DNA from: Alphaproteobacteria bacterium
Lineage (GTDB): Bacteria; Pseudomonadota; Alphaproteobacteria; Rhizobiales; Xanthobacteraceae
NCBI GenBank assembly: GCA_005884465.1
Contig: VAZH01000163.1
Coordinates: forward strand, 1-10,781
Length of the DNA: 10,781 bases
Reading direction: 5' to 3'
The notes beneath the pieces were generated by a model. That model was given only the letters and a program-made list of their open reading frames with translations. It made no database searches and was not told the origin of the DNA. Below are positions 1 to 6,878 of this stretch, one piece after another (position 1 is the first letter of the stretch; every line of letters begins with the position of its first letter). The position numbers and the translations under genes are program-made.

Positions 1-2
1 TG

Positions 3-70
3 GATTGCTTCGTCGCGGAGTTCATCATCGGGCCCGCCGAAGGCGGGACCCGTTGGCTCCGCGCAATGAC
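3..70. repeat. Dispersed palindromic repeat, ATTGC...GCAATGAC type
   Basis: The outer arms are attgcttcgtcgcggag on the left and ctccgcgcaatgac on the right, which are partly inverted copies of each other. Inside them is a tight hairpin at 30-51 (gggcccgcc, gaa loop, ggcgggaccc). Arms of this kind are very common between genes in Bradyrhizobium-like genomes; that is from general knowledge, since only one copy is in this window. It ends about 12 bases before the first gene, so the promoter of that gene must lie inside it or beyond the left edge. Confidence 0.6.
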
Positions 71-81
71 GGTGCGATAGC

Positions 82-594
82 ATGGCATTGATCGGCCGGC
101 TGTTCGTCATTCTGTTCGGATTTCTCGCCGCCTGTCTGGTGGCGGGGATGATCGTGGTCGGCGCGGTGCTGTTTCCGGAATTCAGCGACCTCGGGTCCGG
201 TCCGATTGATCCTGGCGCGCTGGACGTCGTGCTCGGTTTCGGCTTCATCTTTGTCAGCGGTTTTGCCTTGCTGCCGGCGATGATCGTGGTCGCGATCACC
301 GAAGCGTTTCATATCAGGAGCGCATTGGCCTATGCGGTCGGCGGTGGCGTGGTCGGTCTGGCCTGCTATCTCGGCCTGGTCCCGTTCGATCCCGCAACGC
401 TTCGCTTCGACGGCATCGTCCGCCGTCATCTCGAAATCATGACCGGTGCGGGTATCGTCGCCGGTCTCGTCTACTGGATGATCGTGGGCCGTAATGCCGG
501 CGCCTGGCGCGAGCCGCCGCGCCCGGCGCCACAACTGCCGCCGCTGCCGTCGCATTCACGCTCGCCCCCGCCGCCGCCACCGCCGTCATCGTGA
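82..594 (+). CDS. Small four-helix membrane protein of unknown function
   Basis: I do not recognise a named family. The 170-residue product has four clear hydrophobic segments at about residues 5-31, 48-72, 82-101 and 117-136. The first could be read as a signal anchor. The tail from about residue 145 is polar and proline-rich and ends in a run of seven prolines, so it probably lies outside the membrane. The predicted protein is an integral inner-membrane protein; no catalytic motif is visible. The ATG at 82 is the first start in frame, but no convincing ribosome binding site precedes it, only a weak ggtgcg. The gene stands alone, with a palindromic repeat on each side (3-70 and 629-725). Similar small membrane proteins are common hypothetical genes in this group of bacteria. 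The coding call rests on the regular helix pattern, and the function is unknown. Confidence 0.75.
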   Translation: MALIGRLFVILFGFLAACLVAGMIVVGAVLFPEFSDLGSGPIDPGALDVVLGFGFIFVSGFALLPAMIVVAITEAFHIRSALAYAVGGGVVGLACYLGLVPFDPATLRFDGIVRRHLEIMTGAGIVAGLVYWMIVGRNAGAWREPPRPAPQLPPLPSHSRSPPPPPPPSS

Positions 595-628
595 TTGCGC
601 GACCGTCAGTGCCGCCACAATCGCCGCC

Positions 629-725
629 GTCATCCTGAGGAGCGGCCTCTTGGCCGCGTCTCGAAGGATTGCCACACGTGTCAGTCATCCTTCGAGGCTC
701 GCAAGCGCTCGCGCCTCAGGATGAC
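629..725. repeat. Pair of REP-like palindromes in opposite orientation
   Basis: Two units lie in the 175-base gap before the PAP2 gene. The first (629-669) begins gtcatcctgagg and ends ctcgaagga, with a perfect inner hairpin of gcggcc / ggccgc (642-647 with 652-657). The second (684-725) begins gtcatccttcgagg and ends cctcaggatgac, so it is the same type of unit facing the other way. The same unit type occurs twice more at 9043-9162. They may act as weak transcription terminators or mRNA stabilisers for the upstream gene; that is inference. Confidence 0.75.
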
Positions 726-769
726 GATCACCCTTTTCTTAACGAACCTCCTCGGCTAAACCCCGCGCC

Positions 770-1546
770 ATGAACCGAACCGGACTTTTCGTCGCGCTGA
801 GCCTGGCGCTTGTCATCGGACTGCTGTTCGGGATTCATCCCGAGCTCGATTTGAAGCTGGCCGCGTTGTTCTATGATGCCGCGGCAAAATCCTTTCCGCT
901 CAAGCTCAATGCGCTGGCTGCGATCGCGCGCGACGGCGCGATGTGGATCGCCTGGGGGCTGGCGCTGCCGGCGATTGCCGCGCTGGTCATCAAGCTGGCG
1001 CGGCCGGACAAACCACTGCTGATATCCGGGCGGGCGATCATCTTCCTGCTCGTCACGCTGGTTCTTTCCGCCGGCGTTCTCACCAATTTAACCTTCAAGA
1101 GCTATTGGGGCCGGCCGCGCCCCGTCGTGGTCACGGAGTTCAACGGACCGGAGCCGTTCGTGCCGTGGTGGGACCCGCGCGGCAGCTGCGGGCGAAACTG
1201 TTCGTTTTTCTCCGGCGAAGGCGCCACCGCATTCTGGACCTACGCGCCCGCCGCGCTGACGCCGCCAGCATGGCGGCCGCTGGCTTTTGCCGCGGCGACC
1301 CTGTTCGGCGTCGTCACCAGCGGGCTGCGGATGGCGTTCGGCGGACATTTTTTCACTGATGTCGCAGCCGCCGGCCTGGTGACATTTTTGGTGATCTGGC
1401 TGGCATACCGCTTGATCTACCGCTGGCCATCGACCCGCCTGTCCGACGAGGGCATCGATGCGGCGCTGACGCGGCTTGCCTGGCCCGGCTATCGTCTGGT
1501 GCAGCGCTGGCGCGGCCGCGAGGTCGGAGCCAGTCCGACCGCGTGA
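770..1546 (+). CDS. PAP2-family membrane phosphatase with altered SGH motif
   Basis: This 258-residue integral membrane protein belongs to the PAP2 (type 2 phosphatidic acid phosphatase) superfamily, which removes phosphate from lipid phosphates such as phosphatidate, undecaprenyl pyrophosphate or lipid A. Motif 1, K-x6-RP, is seen as KSYWGRPRP at residues 110-118. Motif 3, R-x5-H-x3-D, is seen as RMAFGGHFFTD at 187-197, with the nucleophile His193 and its partner Asp197. In the motif 2 position the protein has FFSGEGA (147-152), so the usual His of the SGH motif is Glu150. Hydrophobic helices lie at about 5-22, 56-76, 87-107, 168-184 and 198-218. The segment with two Cys residues (140, 144) between motifs 1 and 2 should face the periplasm. 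The ATG at 770 starts a typical signal-anchor-like helix. It is followed by argG on the same strand, but 147 bases away and with a repeat between, so co-transcription is doubtful. The substrate cannot be told from sequence; an LpxE-like lipid A or phospholipid phosphatase is one possibility. Confidence 0.88.
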   Translation: MNRTGLFVALSLALVIGLLFGIHPELDLKLAALFYDAAAKSFPLKLNALAAIARDGAMWIAWGLALPAIAALVIKLARPDKPLLISGRAIIFLLVTLVLSAGVLTNLTFKSYWGRPRPVVVTEFNGPEPFVPWWDPRGSCGRNCSFFSGEGATAFWTYAPAALTPPAWRPLAFAAATLFGVVTSGLRMAFGGHFFTDVAAAGLVTFLVIWLAYRLIYRWPSTRLSDEGIDAALTRLAWPGYRLVQRWRGREVGASPTA

Positions 1547-1589
1547 GCGCTTGCGCAGGAGGCCTTTCCGCCTGTAATCAATTTGCGCG

Positions 1590-1645
1590 GATTCCGATCG
1601 GAAAACCGGTACCCGCCCTCGGATCAAGTCCAAGGGCATGCTTTT
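1590..1645. repeat. Probable dispersed repeat in the argG leader
   Basis: The stretch contains the palindrome ccgatcgg (1595-1602), then aaaaccggt, then an imperfect hairpin of ccctcgga and tccaaggg around a five-base loop (1616-1636, one mismatched pair). I recognise this arrangement as resembling a dispersed intergenic sequence seen in many Rhizobiales, but there is no second copy in the window to prove it. It lies within about 50 bases of the argG ribosome binding site and could be part of the transcribed leader. Confidence 0.4.
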
Positions 1646-1683
1646 GCGGAATGCGCGTGTGTCCCGGCCAATTTCGATTCGAC

Positions 1684-1687
1684 AGGA
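1684..1687 (+). promoter_or_regulatory. Ribosome binding site that fixes the argG start
   Basis: The sequence agga lies six bases before the ATG at 1694. This supports that ATG over the in-frame upstream start at 1583, which would add 37 residues with no similarity to the argininosuccinate synthase family. Confidence 0.7.
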
Positions 1688-1693
1688 TCTTTC

Positions 1694-2923
1694 ATGAGCA
1701 AGGACGTGAAGAAGGTGGTGCTCGCCTATTCCGGCGGCCTCGACACCTCGATCATCTTGAAGTGGCTGCAGACCACCTACGGCTGCGAGGTCGTGACCTT
1801 CACCGCCGATCTCGGCCAGGGTGAGGAGCTCGAGCCCGCGCGCCAGAAGGCGCTGCTGCTCGGCATCAAGCCGGAAAATATCTTCATCGAGGACCTGCGC
1901 GAGGAATTCGTCCGCGATTACGTGTTTCCGATGTTCCGCGCCAACGCGGTCTATGAGGGGCAGTATCTCCTGGGCACGTCGATCGCGCGGCCCCTGATTG
2001 CAAAGAAGCAGATCGAAATCGCCGAAAAAGTCGGCGCCGACGCGGTGTCCCATGGCGCGACCGGCAAGGGCAACGATCAGGTGCGCTTCGAGCTCGGCTA
2101 TTACGCATTAAGGCCCGACATCACCATCATCGCGCCGTGGCGCGAATGGGACTTTCGCTCGCGCGAGCAATTGATTGCCTTCGCCGAAGCGCATCAAATT
2201 CCGATTGCCAAGGACAAACGCAACGAGGCGCCGTTTTCGGTCGATGCCAACCTGTTGCACACTTCCAGCGAAGGCAAGATTTTGGAAGATCCCGCGCAGG
2301 AAGTGCCCGATTACGTCTATTCGCGCACCGTCGATCCCGAGAAGGCGCCGGATCAGGCCACCATCATTTCAATCGATTTCGAAAAGGGTGATGCGGTCGC
2401 GATCGACGGCAAGAAATTATCGCCCGCAACCCTGCTGACAAAACTCAACGAACTCGGCCGCGCCAACGGCGTCGGGCGGCTCGATCTCGTCGAAAATCGT
2501 TTCGTCGGCATGAAGTCGCGGGGAATGTACGAGACGCCGGGCGGTACCATCATGCTTAGCGGCCATCGCGCCATCGAATCCATCACGCTCGATCGCGGCG
2601 CCGCCCATCTCAAGGATGAGCTGATGCCGAAATATGCCGAACTCGTTTACAACGGCTTCTGGTTCGCGCCGGAGCGCGAGATGCTGCAGGCGGCGATCGA
2701 TCACAGCCAGCAATACGTCACCGGCCGCGTGCGGCTGAAACTCTACAAAGGCAACGTCATTGTGGTCGGACGCGAGAGCAAGTACTCGCTGTACGATCAG
2801 GACCTCGTCACCTTCGAGGAAGGCGCGGTCGCCTACGATCACCGCGACGCCGCGGGCTTCATCAAGCTCAACGCCTTGCGACTGCGCACGCTCGGCCAGC
2901 GCAGGAAGAAGCTGGGACTGTAG
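1694..2923 (+). CDS. argG: Argininosuccinate synthase
   Basis: The enzyme joins citrulline and aspartate, using ATP, to give argininosuccinate in the penultimate step of arginine synthesis; it is cytosolic and usually a homotetramer. The 409-residue product has the usual length of the short bacterial class. The N-terminal nucleotide-binding domain shows the PP-loop signature AYSGGLDTS at residues 11-19. Further family signatures are [11 protein letters not shown] (94-104) and [15 protein letters not shown] (119-133), which contribute to the ATP, citrulline and aspartate sites, and RGMYETPGG (276-284). The C-terminal basic tail RRKKLGL closes the protein. The start at 1694 is chosen because MSKDVKKVV begins the family match and has a good ribosome binding site. 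The gene is followed by a palindrome-ended repeat and then by the hairpin at 3082-3111, which may terminate it. No other arg gene is nearby, as is common for argG. All key motifs are intact. Confidence 0.98.
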   Translation: MSKDVKKVVLAYSGGLDTSIILKWLQTTYGCEVVTFTADLGQGEELEPARQKALLLGIKPENIFIEDLREEFVRDYVFPMFRANAVYEGQYLLGTSIARPLIAKKQIEIAEKVGADAVSHGATGKGNDQVRFELGYYALRPDITIIAPWREWDFRSREQLIAFAEAHQIPIAKDKRNEAPFSVDANLLHTSSEGKILEDPAQEVPDYVYSRTVDPEKAPDQATIISIDFEKGDAVAIDGKKLSPATLLTKLNELGRANGVGRLDLVENRFVGMKSRGMYETPGGTIMLSGHRAIESITLDRGAAHLKDELMPKYAELVYNGFWFAPEREMLQAAIDHSQQYVTGRVRLKLYKGNVIVVGRESKYSLYDQDLVTFEEGAVAYDHRDAAGFIKLNALRLRTLGQRRKKLGL

Positions 2924-2942
2924 GCAAGAGCTCTCTCCGTAT

Positions 2943-3060
2943 GTCGTCCCCGCGAAAAGCGGGGACCCATAACCACCAGCATTTGTATCGACAGAAGCCG
3001 TCTCCCCGAGTGCCCCGAGAAAGGCCGCGGCGTATGGGTCCCTGCTTTCGCAGGGACGAC
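2943..3060. repeat. Roughly 120-bp palindrome-ended element, copy 1
   Basis: The left end (2943-2970, gtcgtccccgcgaaaagcgg then ggacccat) and the right end (3033-3060, tatgggtccctgctttcg then cagggacgac) are inverted copies of each other, and each is also a small hairpin by itself (ggggac pairing with gtcccc). A second copy with the same ends and a partly matching core lies in reverse orientation at 6879-7000. It fills the gap between argG and the terminator. Such units resemble the bacterial interspersed mosaic or MITE-like elements of this group, and there is no coding capacity in it. Confidence 0.8.
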
Positions 3061-3081
3061 CCCCTGAGAGGTATCGAATAA

Positions 3082-3111
3082 AAAATGGCCGGGATTGGGC
3101 CCGGCCATTTT
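3082..3111. terminator. Bidirectional hairpin terminator between argG and the OmpA-like gene
   Basis: A perfect 12-base stem, aaaatggccggg (3082-3093) with cccggccatttt (3100-3111), encloses a six-base loop. Read on the - strand it is followed by a further run of T from the AAAAAA at 3080-3085, giving a classical intrinsic terminator 20 bases after the stop of the OmpA-like gene. Read on the + strand it also ends in TTTT and can stop argG transcripts. The two genes converge on it. Confidence 0.88.
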
Positions 3112-3130
3112 CATTCGGAAGGCGACATCC

Positions 3131-5038
3131 TCACCGCGGCGGCGCGGTGCCCGGGGGCGGTGGCGGCAGCGATGCCGTTCCGCCGTTGAGCAAGGGCGTG
3201 ATGCGGCGGATGGTGACGCGGCGGTTGATGCGGCTTGGCCCGTCGGTCTGTTCCTTGAGATATTGCTCGCCGTAGCCTTGCGAAGTCAGGTTTTCCGCAG
3301 GCACGCCGAATTGCTGCGTCAGCAAGGTGGCCGTGGATTCGGCGCGCCGGTCCGACAGCGAGAGATTGTCGACGTCCGATCCGACCGCGTCGGTGTGGCC
3401 CTCGATCAGGAACACCTCGCGCGGATTGCGCTGGATGGCGCGGTTCAGCCCATCCGCGATCACCTGCAGCTTTGCCGCCTGATCGGGCGGAATCTCCCAC
3501 GATCCGCTTTCGAAGTTGATGCTGTTGACATCGACGCTCGGCATCAACTGGCGCACCGAGGGGCTGTAGCGGATTTCGTCGAGCGAATAACGCCGCGCGA
3601 CCCGCTCCACCGGCGGCGCCAGCATGGTCTCGTAGATCACGTCAGGCGGCGCATCGTCGGCTTCGACGATGTAACGATTGTACGGAATACGGATCACCGG
3701 CGGCGGCAGGTCGACGTAGAAACCGCCGACCGCGCGGGGATCGCGATAGCTATTGTCGATGATGATGATCTCGCGGCCCCGCTCGTCGCGGCGAATCCGC
3801 CGCAGCAGCTGGCCGTCGCGGCCGGTGACGGTGATGATCCGCGTGCCGTCGGGCCGAACCACGATGGTACGGGTCTCGCCGCCGACCTGTTGGGTCTGGA
3901 TGTCGCGCGCGCCGTAACGGAAGCGTTCCAGTTCGTTGTGACGAACGAAAGACTGGCCGCTCGGATCGCGAACGATGATCCGGCCGGGCTCGGTGATGAC
4001 GGTGCGTCCGCCTTCCTGGGTCTCCCGCCGCGCGCTGCGGAAGTCATCGAGGCGTTGCGGTCCCTGTGGCGCGGCACCCGGAGCAACCGGTGTCAGCGCT
4101 TGGGCTGGCGGTGGTGGGGCCGGAAGCGGCGCGGCGACCGTGGGCGGTGCGCGGCGCACTAACGGCGCGGCTCCGGGCGGCAGTGAGGTCTGCCCACCGG
4201 CTCCGCCAGGTGGCGGTGCGGCATTCGGCCCCGGAGTGCCCGGCGGCGTGTCGGTGCGCGGCGGTGACGGCGGCGTACCCCCTCCGCCGGTGGGCGGTGC
4301 TGCCGGAGACGGAGTTGGACTCGAGGGCGCTGCGCCAGAGGGCGGCGTTGGACTCGGCGGCGCGGCGGCGGGCGGGGTCGGCGATCCCGAAGGTGCTTGT
4401 TTTGCGCCCGCTGGCGGTGCGGACGGCGGCGGCGTTGGAGTCGGCGCTGCTGCAGGCGGGGTGGGCGGCGCCGGAGGCGATTGTTTGGCGCCGGGCGGCG
4501 GTACGGGAGATGGCGCGCTTTTCTGCTGAGTTTGCGGTGCGGGCGCGGCGCTTGGCGGGGCCGGTGGTTTTGGCGGCGCAGGTGGCGCTGCCGCTGGCGG
4601 CGGCGTGGGACGCGGTGGAGGCGCCGCTGAAGGCGGAGCGGGATGCGGCGCAGGTGCCGCCGCAGGAGGTTGTGGCGTGGGACGTGGCGGAGGGGGCGCA
4701 GGAGGTTGCGGCGCGGGACGAGGCGGAGGCGCCGCAGCCGGCGGTGGCGTGGGTCGGGGCGGCGGCGCTGCCGCCGGAGGCGGTGCGGCAGCAGGAGGCG
4801 CGGGGCGCGGCGGCGGTGCCGCTGCGGGGGGCGGTGCTGCAGGCGGTGCCGGACGCGCCGGTGGTTGAGCCGCGGGCGGCGCACCCTTCGGCGGTGCTTT
4901 AGGTTTTCCGTCGGGACCAAGCTCCTCCTTGGCCTGCGCCACAACCAGCGGTGCGGTCTGCGCATACGATGCAGTGCTTGCGAATTGCATTGCCGTAAGC
5001 GCTGTCGTGGCAAGCAGTACGAGACGGAGTCTTGTCAT
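3131..5038 (-). CDS. Secreted OmpA-family protein with a long Pro/Ala-rich region
   Basis: The 635-residue product is probably a periplasmic or outer-membrane-associated protein that holds peptidoglycan. Residues 1-26 form a typical signal peptide (MTRLRLVLLATTALTAM..., cleavage likely after SYA-26). Residues 46-325 are almost entirely Pro and Ala with scattered Arg, Thr and Ser, built from imperfect units such as PPPAAAPPPRPTP. Residues 327-430 form a polar, strand-rich region with repeated phrases such as VRPDGTRIITV and RIIVRDPSG; I cannot name this domain. Residues 500-612 match the OmpA C-terminal domain: NSINFESGS, IEGHTDAVGS (546-554), LSLSDRRAES (559-568) and the final SRINRRVTI. HTD Asp550 and the Arg in DRRAE correspond to the residues that bind diaminopimelate in OmpA. 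No transmembrane barrel is seen. No strong ribosome binding site precedes the ATG at 5038 (a ggga lies 10 bases away). The 206-base gap upstream holds no palindrome or clear promoter. The gene is followed by a strong terminator, so it is probably its own unit. Confidence 0.9.
   Translation of the reverse strand: MTRLRLVLLATTALTAMQFASTASYAQTAPLVVAQAKEELGPDGKPKAPPKGAPPAAQPPARPAPPAAPPPAAAPPPRPAPPAAAPPPAAAPPPRPTPPPAAAPPPRPAPQPPAPPPPRPTPQPPAAAPAPHPAPPSAAPPPRPTPPPAAAPPAPPKPPAPPSAAPAPQTQQKSAPSPVPPPGAKQSPPAPPTPPAAAPTPTPPPSAPPAGAKQAPSGSPTPPAAAPPSPTPPSGAAPSSPTPSPAAPPTGGGGTPPSPPRTDTPPGTPGPNAAPPPGGAGGQTSLPPGAAPLVRRAPPTVAAPLPAPPPPAQALTPVAPGAAPQGPQRLDDFRSARRETQEGGRTVITEPGRIIVRDPSGQSFVRHNELERFRYGARDIQTQQVGGETRTIVVRPDGTRIITVTGRDGQLLRRIRRDERGREIIIIDNSYRDPRAVGGFYVDLPPPVIRIPYNRYIVEADDAPPDVIYETMLAPPVERVARRYSLDEIRYSPSVRQLMPSVDVNSINFESGSWEIPPDQAAKLQVIADGLNRAIQRNPREVFLIEGHTDAVGSDVDNLSLSDRRAESTATLLTQQFGVPAENLTSQGYGEQYLKEQTDGPSRINRRVTIRRITPLLNGGTASLPPPPPGTAPPR
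4064..4903 (-). repeat. Low-complexity Pro/Ala coding repeat inside the OmpA-like gene
   Basis: About 840 bases are made of imperfect repeats of CCG/GCC-type codons encoding Pro and Ala. The clearest tandem units are in residues 66-155 (4574-4843), where PPPAAAPPPRP-like phrases recur. Because of the base bias, every frame on both strands is open for long distances here, which creates several false reading frames. The length of such a stretch is likely to vary between strains through slippage or recombination; that is inference. Confidence 0.85.
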
Positions 5039-5244
5039 GATGGTTGGGTCCCGGAAAAAATCTGCAACAAGCTCTGGCGATCAACGAATAAGGTTAGGCC
5101 GGATTGTGGCCGCCTTCGAAGACGGACTCGATTTTATTTCTGACAAAAGAAAGTCTCGCTGCGCCCCTGTTCATTGCGCATTCAGACGATCATTTCAAAC
5201 GAACTTCCACATTGTCCTCTGCGGCATATCGGGTGTGCCCGGAT

Positions 5245-5505
5245 TCAGATCGAGCTGAGAGCCCGGTAAATCGACGATCCCCCATCGGTGGGAGAAGGCG
5301 CAGGCGGGCCTTTAGGTCCGCGCACCGGCAATTCATCCGGCCTGTTGCCCGGCAGCTCGTCAGGCCGTGGCGGCTCGCCGGGATCCCGTAGGGGCGGCGG
5401 CACCTCAGGCCGTGGACTCCCTGGCGGGCTTTCCTGCGGCGGCTCCGACGGCTGTCCCGGCTTGATCGGTGGATCCTCTTGCGGATCGATCGGCGTTTGG
5501 CTCAT
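5245..5505 (-). CDS. Small proline-rich hypothetical protein
   Basis: The 86-residue product (from the ATG at 5505) has 27 prolines, about a third of its length, plus many Glu, Asp and Gly. It contains the duplicated phrase RPDELP (about residues 47-52 and 55-60), and ends in a short non-proline tail IYRALSSI. It has no signal peptide, membrane helix or recognised domain and is probably disordered. An in-frame TTG at 5514 would add three residues. No clear ribosome binding site is visible, which lowers confidence. It follows the VOC gene by 60 bases on the same strand and could share its transcript. Small Pro-rich hypothetical genes of this look occur in Bradyrhizobium-like genomes. The alternative is a chance open frame in GC-rich sequence; the acidic Pro/Glu composition argues mildly for a real gene. 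Confidence 0.5.
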   Translation of the reverse strand: MSQTPIDPQEDPPIKPGQPSEPPQESPPGSPRPEVPPPLRDPGEPPRPDELPGNRPDELPVRGPKGPPAPSPTDGGSSIYRALSSI

Positions 5506-5565
5506 CCGGGACAACGGCGCGGCGAGGGCAATGTTCCTCCACGCTGAGCATCATGCTGTTCGATT

Positions 5566-5952
5566 TCACTCGTGCGCGTGACACACGGCCTCGATATTGT
5601 GGCCATCCGGATCGAGCACGAACGCGGCGTAATAATCGGGATGATAATGCGCACGAATGCCGGGCGCTCCGTTGTCCCGTCCACCCGCGGCCATGGCGGC
5701 CTTGTAAAAGGCCTCGACTGAGGCACGATCCATTGCAACGATGGCGACATGCAGCGGCTTGTTCAACCCGCCTTCACCGCCGATCCAGAAATCCGGCTTG
5801 CCGTTGGCGCCGAACCCGGCCGCGGGATCGTGGCCGGTCTGTTGCTGCATCACCTCGATGACGAGGCTGTACCCAAGAGGCGCCAGCGCCTTCGCATAAA
5901 ACGCCTTCGCGCGTTCATAGTCGGAAACCGGAAAGCCGATGTGGTCGATCAT
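5566..5952 (-). CDS. VOC-family (glyoxalase/bleomycin-resistance fold) protein
   Basis: The 128-residue product is a single two-module vicinal oxygen chelate fold protein. The first module starts IDHIGFPVSDYERAKAFY (residues 2-19), where His4 is the usual first metal ligand and the following helix is typical of the fold. The second module has LHVAIVA (67-73, His68) and ends YYAAFVLDPDGHNIEAV (107-123), with Glu121 in the usual position of the last metal ligand. Members act as lyases, dioxygenases, epimerases or drug-binding proteins, so the reaction cannot be assigned. The ATG at 5952 has a good ribosome binding site, gggag, six bases upstream. It lies 25 bases after the methyltransferase gene on the same strand, which suggests co-transcription but no obvious shared chemistry. 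Confidence 0.93.
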   Translation of the reverse strand: MIDHIGFPVSDYERAKAFYAKALAPLGYSLVIEVMQQQTGHDPAAGFGANGKPDFWIGGEGGLNKPLHVAIVAMDRASVEAFYKAAMAAGGRDNGAPGIRAHYHPDYYAAFVLDPDGHNIEAVCHAHE

Positions 5953-5958
5953 CGAAAT

Positions 5959-5963
5959 CTCCC
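5959..5963 (-). promoter_or_regulatory. Ribosome binding site of the VOC gene
   Basis: On the - strand, gggag lies six bases before the ATG at 5952. It sits in the 25-base gap after the methyltransferase stop codon, consistent with independent initiation on a shared message. Confidence 0.7.
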
Positions 5964-5977
5964 TTGGGTTTCAGGCG

Positions 5978-6847
5978 TCAGCGCTTTTCGGTTCTGATTA
6001 GTAGCGTATTGCTGCGCGTCGTGCTGGTCTCGGTGTAGCCCCGCGCGCGCATGTCGGCGATGCAATCCTCCAACCATTCGTTGCGCGACAAATGCTCGAT
6101 CACCACCGCGCGCGGCCACAGCGCGTGCGGCGCTTGCCTGAAAAAGCCGGTCAGTACGCGATCCTCATAACCTTCGACATCGATCTTCAGCGCATCGATG
6201 TGCGAAATCCCGGCGCCGTCGAGGATGCGCTGCAGCTGCAACGACCGCACCTTGATGGCATTGCTAGAGCGTTCACCTGACACGATGTGGCTGGCGCCGA
6301 GATTGTCGCCGTCGGTCTCGATCATCAATTCGCCGTCGCAAGGACCGGCAGCAGCCGCCACGAGCGTAACCTGCGTATAGCCGGACGCGGCACGGTTGAA
6401 CGCCAGTCGCGCGTGGGTGACGGGATGGGGCTCGATCGCGATCACTGTTCCGCCTGCGCCGACGTGACGCGCCATCACCATGGCGTAGGTGCCGACATTG
6501 GCGCCGACATCGACGAACACGCCGCCGACGGGCGTGTGCGCGCGCAGAAAATCCAGTTCCTCGAGATTGTAGTCGGGATTGAGCAACGCGCCGCGCTCGG
6601 TGGCGCTGGTCTGGTGATAGAATCGAAACGACGCGCCCTGATATTGGACGTCGACTGGACCCGCGCGCAGCAGGTTGACCAGCCGCGACAGCATCGGGCG
6701 GAACGCGCCGCGCTTCAGCCGCGAGCGCTGCGCAAGCGAAATGATCGCAGCTTGCGCGCGCGTCGGCGCGAACGCGCCGAAAGGCGGAAGCGATGGATCG
6801 CTGTCGGGAGTCAAAAGGGATGTCCTCGCTGAAAGCGGCGCATGCAT
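5978..6847 (-). CDS. FkbM-family SAM-dependent methyltransferase
   Basis: The 289-residue product carries a class I S-adenosylmethionine methyltransferase domain of the FkbM type, a family that methylates sugar hydroxyls and other small or polymer-linked substrates. Motif I is FVDVGANVGTYAM (residues 111-123), and the acidic end of strand 2 is AIEPHP (137-142). LKIDVEGYE (220-228) is the hallmark FkbM motif, and VVIEH (248-252) follows. A short N-terminal segment before residue 65 has no recognised domain. The ATG at 6847 is chosen over an in-frame TTG at 6871; neither has a good ribosome binding site, and a start further in (Met at residue 52 of this form) would still keep the domain. A palindrome-ended repeat begins only about 30 bases upstream, so the promoter must lie in or beyond it. 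The VOC gene follows closely. No glycosyltransferase or polysaccharide genes are nearby, so the substrate is unknown. Confidence 0.9.
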   Translation of the reverse strand: MHAPLSARTSLLTPDSDPSLPPFGAFAPTRAQAAIISLAQRSRLKRGAFRPMLSRLVNLLRAGPVDVQYQGASFRFYHQTSATERGALLNPDYNLEELDFLRAHTPVGGVFVDVGANVGTYAMVMARHVGAGGTVIAIEPHPVTHARLAFNRAASGYTQVTLVAAAAGPCDGELMIETDGDNLGASHIVSGERSSNAIKVRSLQLQRILDGAGISHIDALKIDVEGYEDRVLTGFFRQAPHALWPRAVVIEHLSRNEWLEDCIADMRARGYTETSTTRSNTLLIRTEKR

Positions 6848-6878
6848 AGCCGGTTTTAGGCGCGACTCCAACGGTATC

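Noticed and set aside
1583..1693. N-terminal extension of argG from an upstream ATG
   Set aside because: The extra 37 residues do not resemble the argininosuccinate synthase family, they overlap the repeat-like leader, and the ATG at 1694 has a proper ribosome binding site.
1088..2053. 321-codon open frame on the - strand
   Set aside because: It is antisense to two well-supported genes (PAP2 phosphatase and argG), spans the gap between them, and has a composition typical of a shadow frame.
3095..4162. 355-codon open frame on the + strand
   Set aside because: It lies antisense to the OmpA domain and middle region of the OmpA-like gene, starts inside the terminator hairpin, and its product has no recognisable domain.
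4066..4902. 278-codon open frame on the + strand, and a 284-codon frame at 4159-5013 on the - strand
   Set aside because: Both are shadows of the Pro/Ala-rich coding stretch of the OmpA-like gene, where the base bias removes stop codons in all frames. Their products are low-complexity Ala/Val/Arg or Arg/Pro/His strings without any domain.
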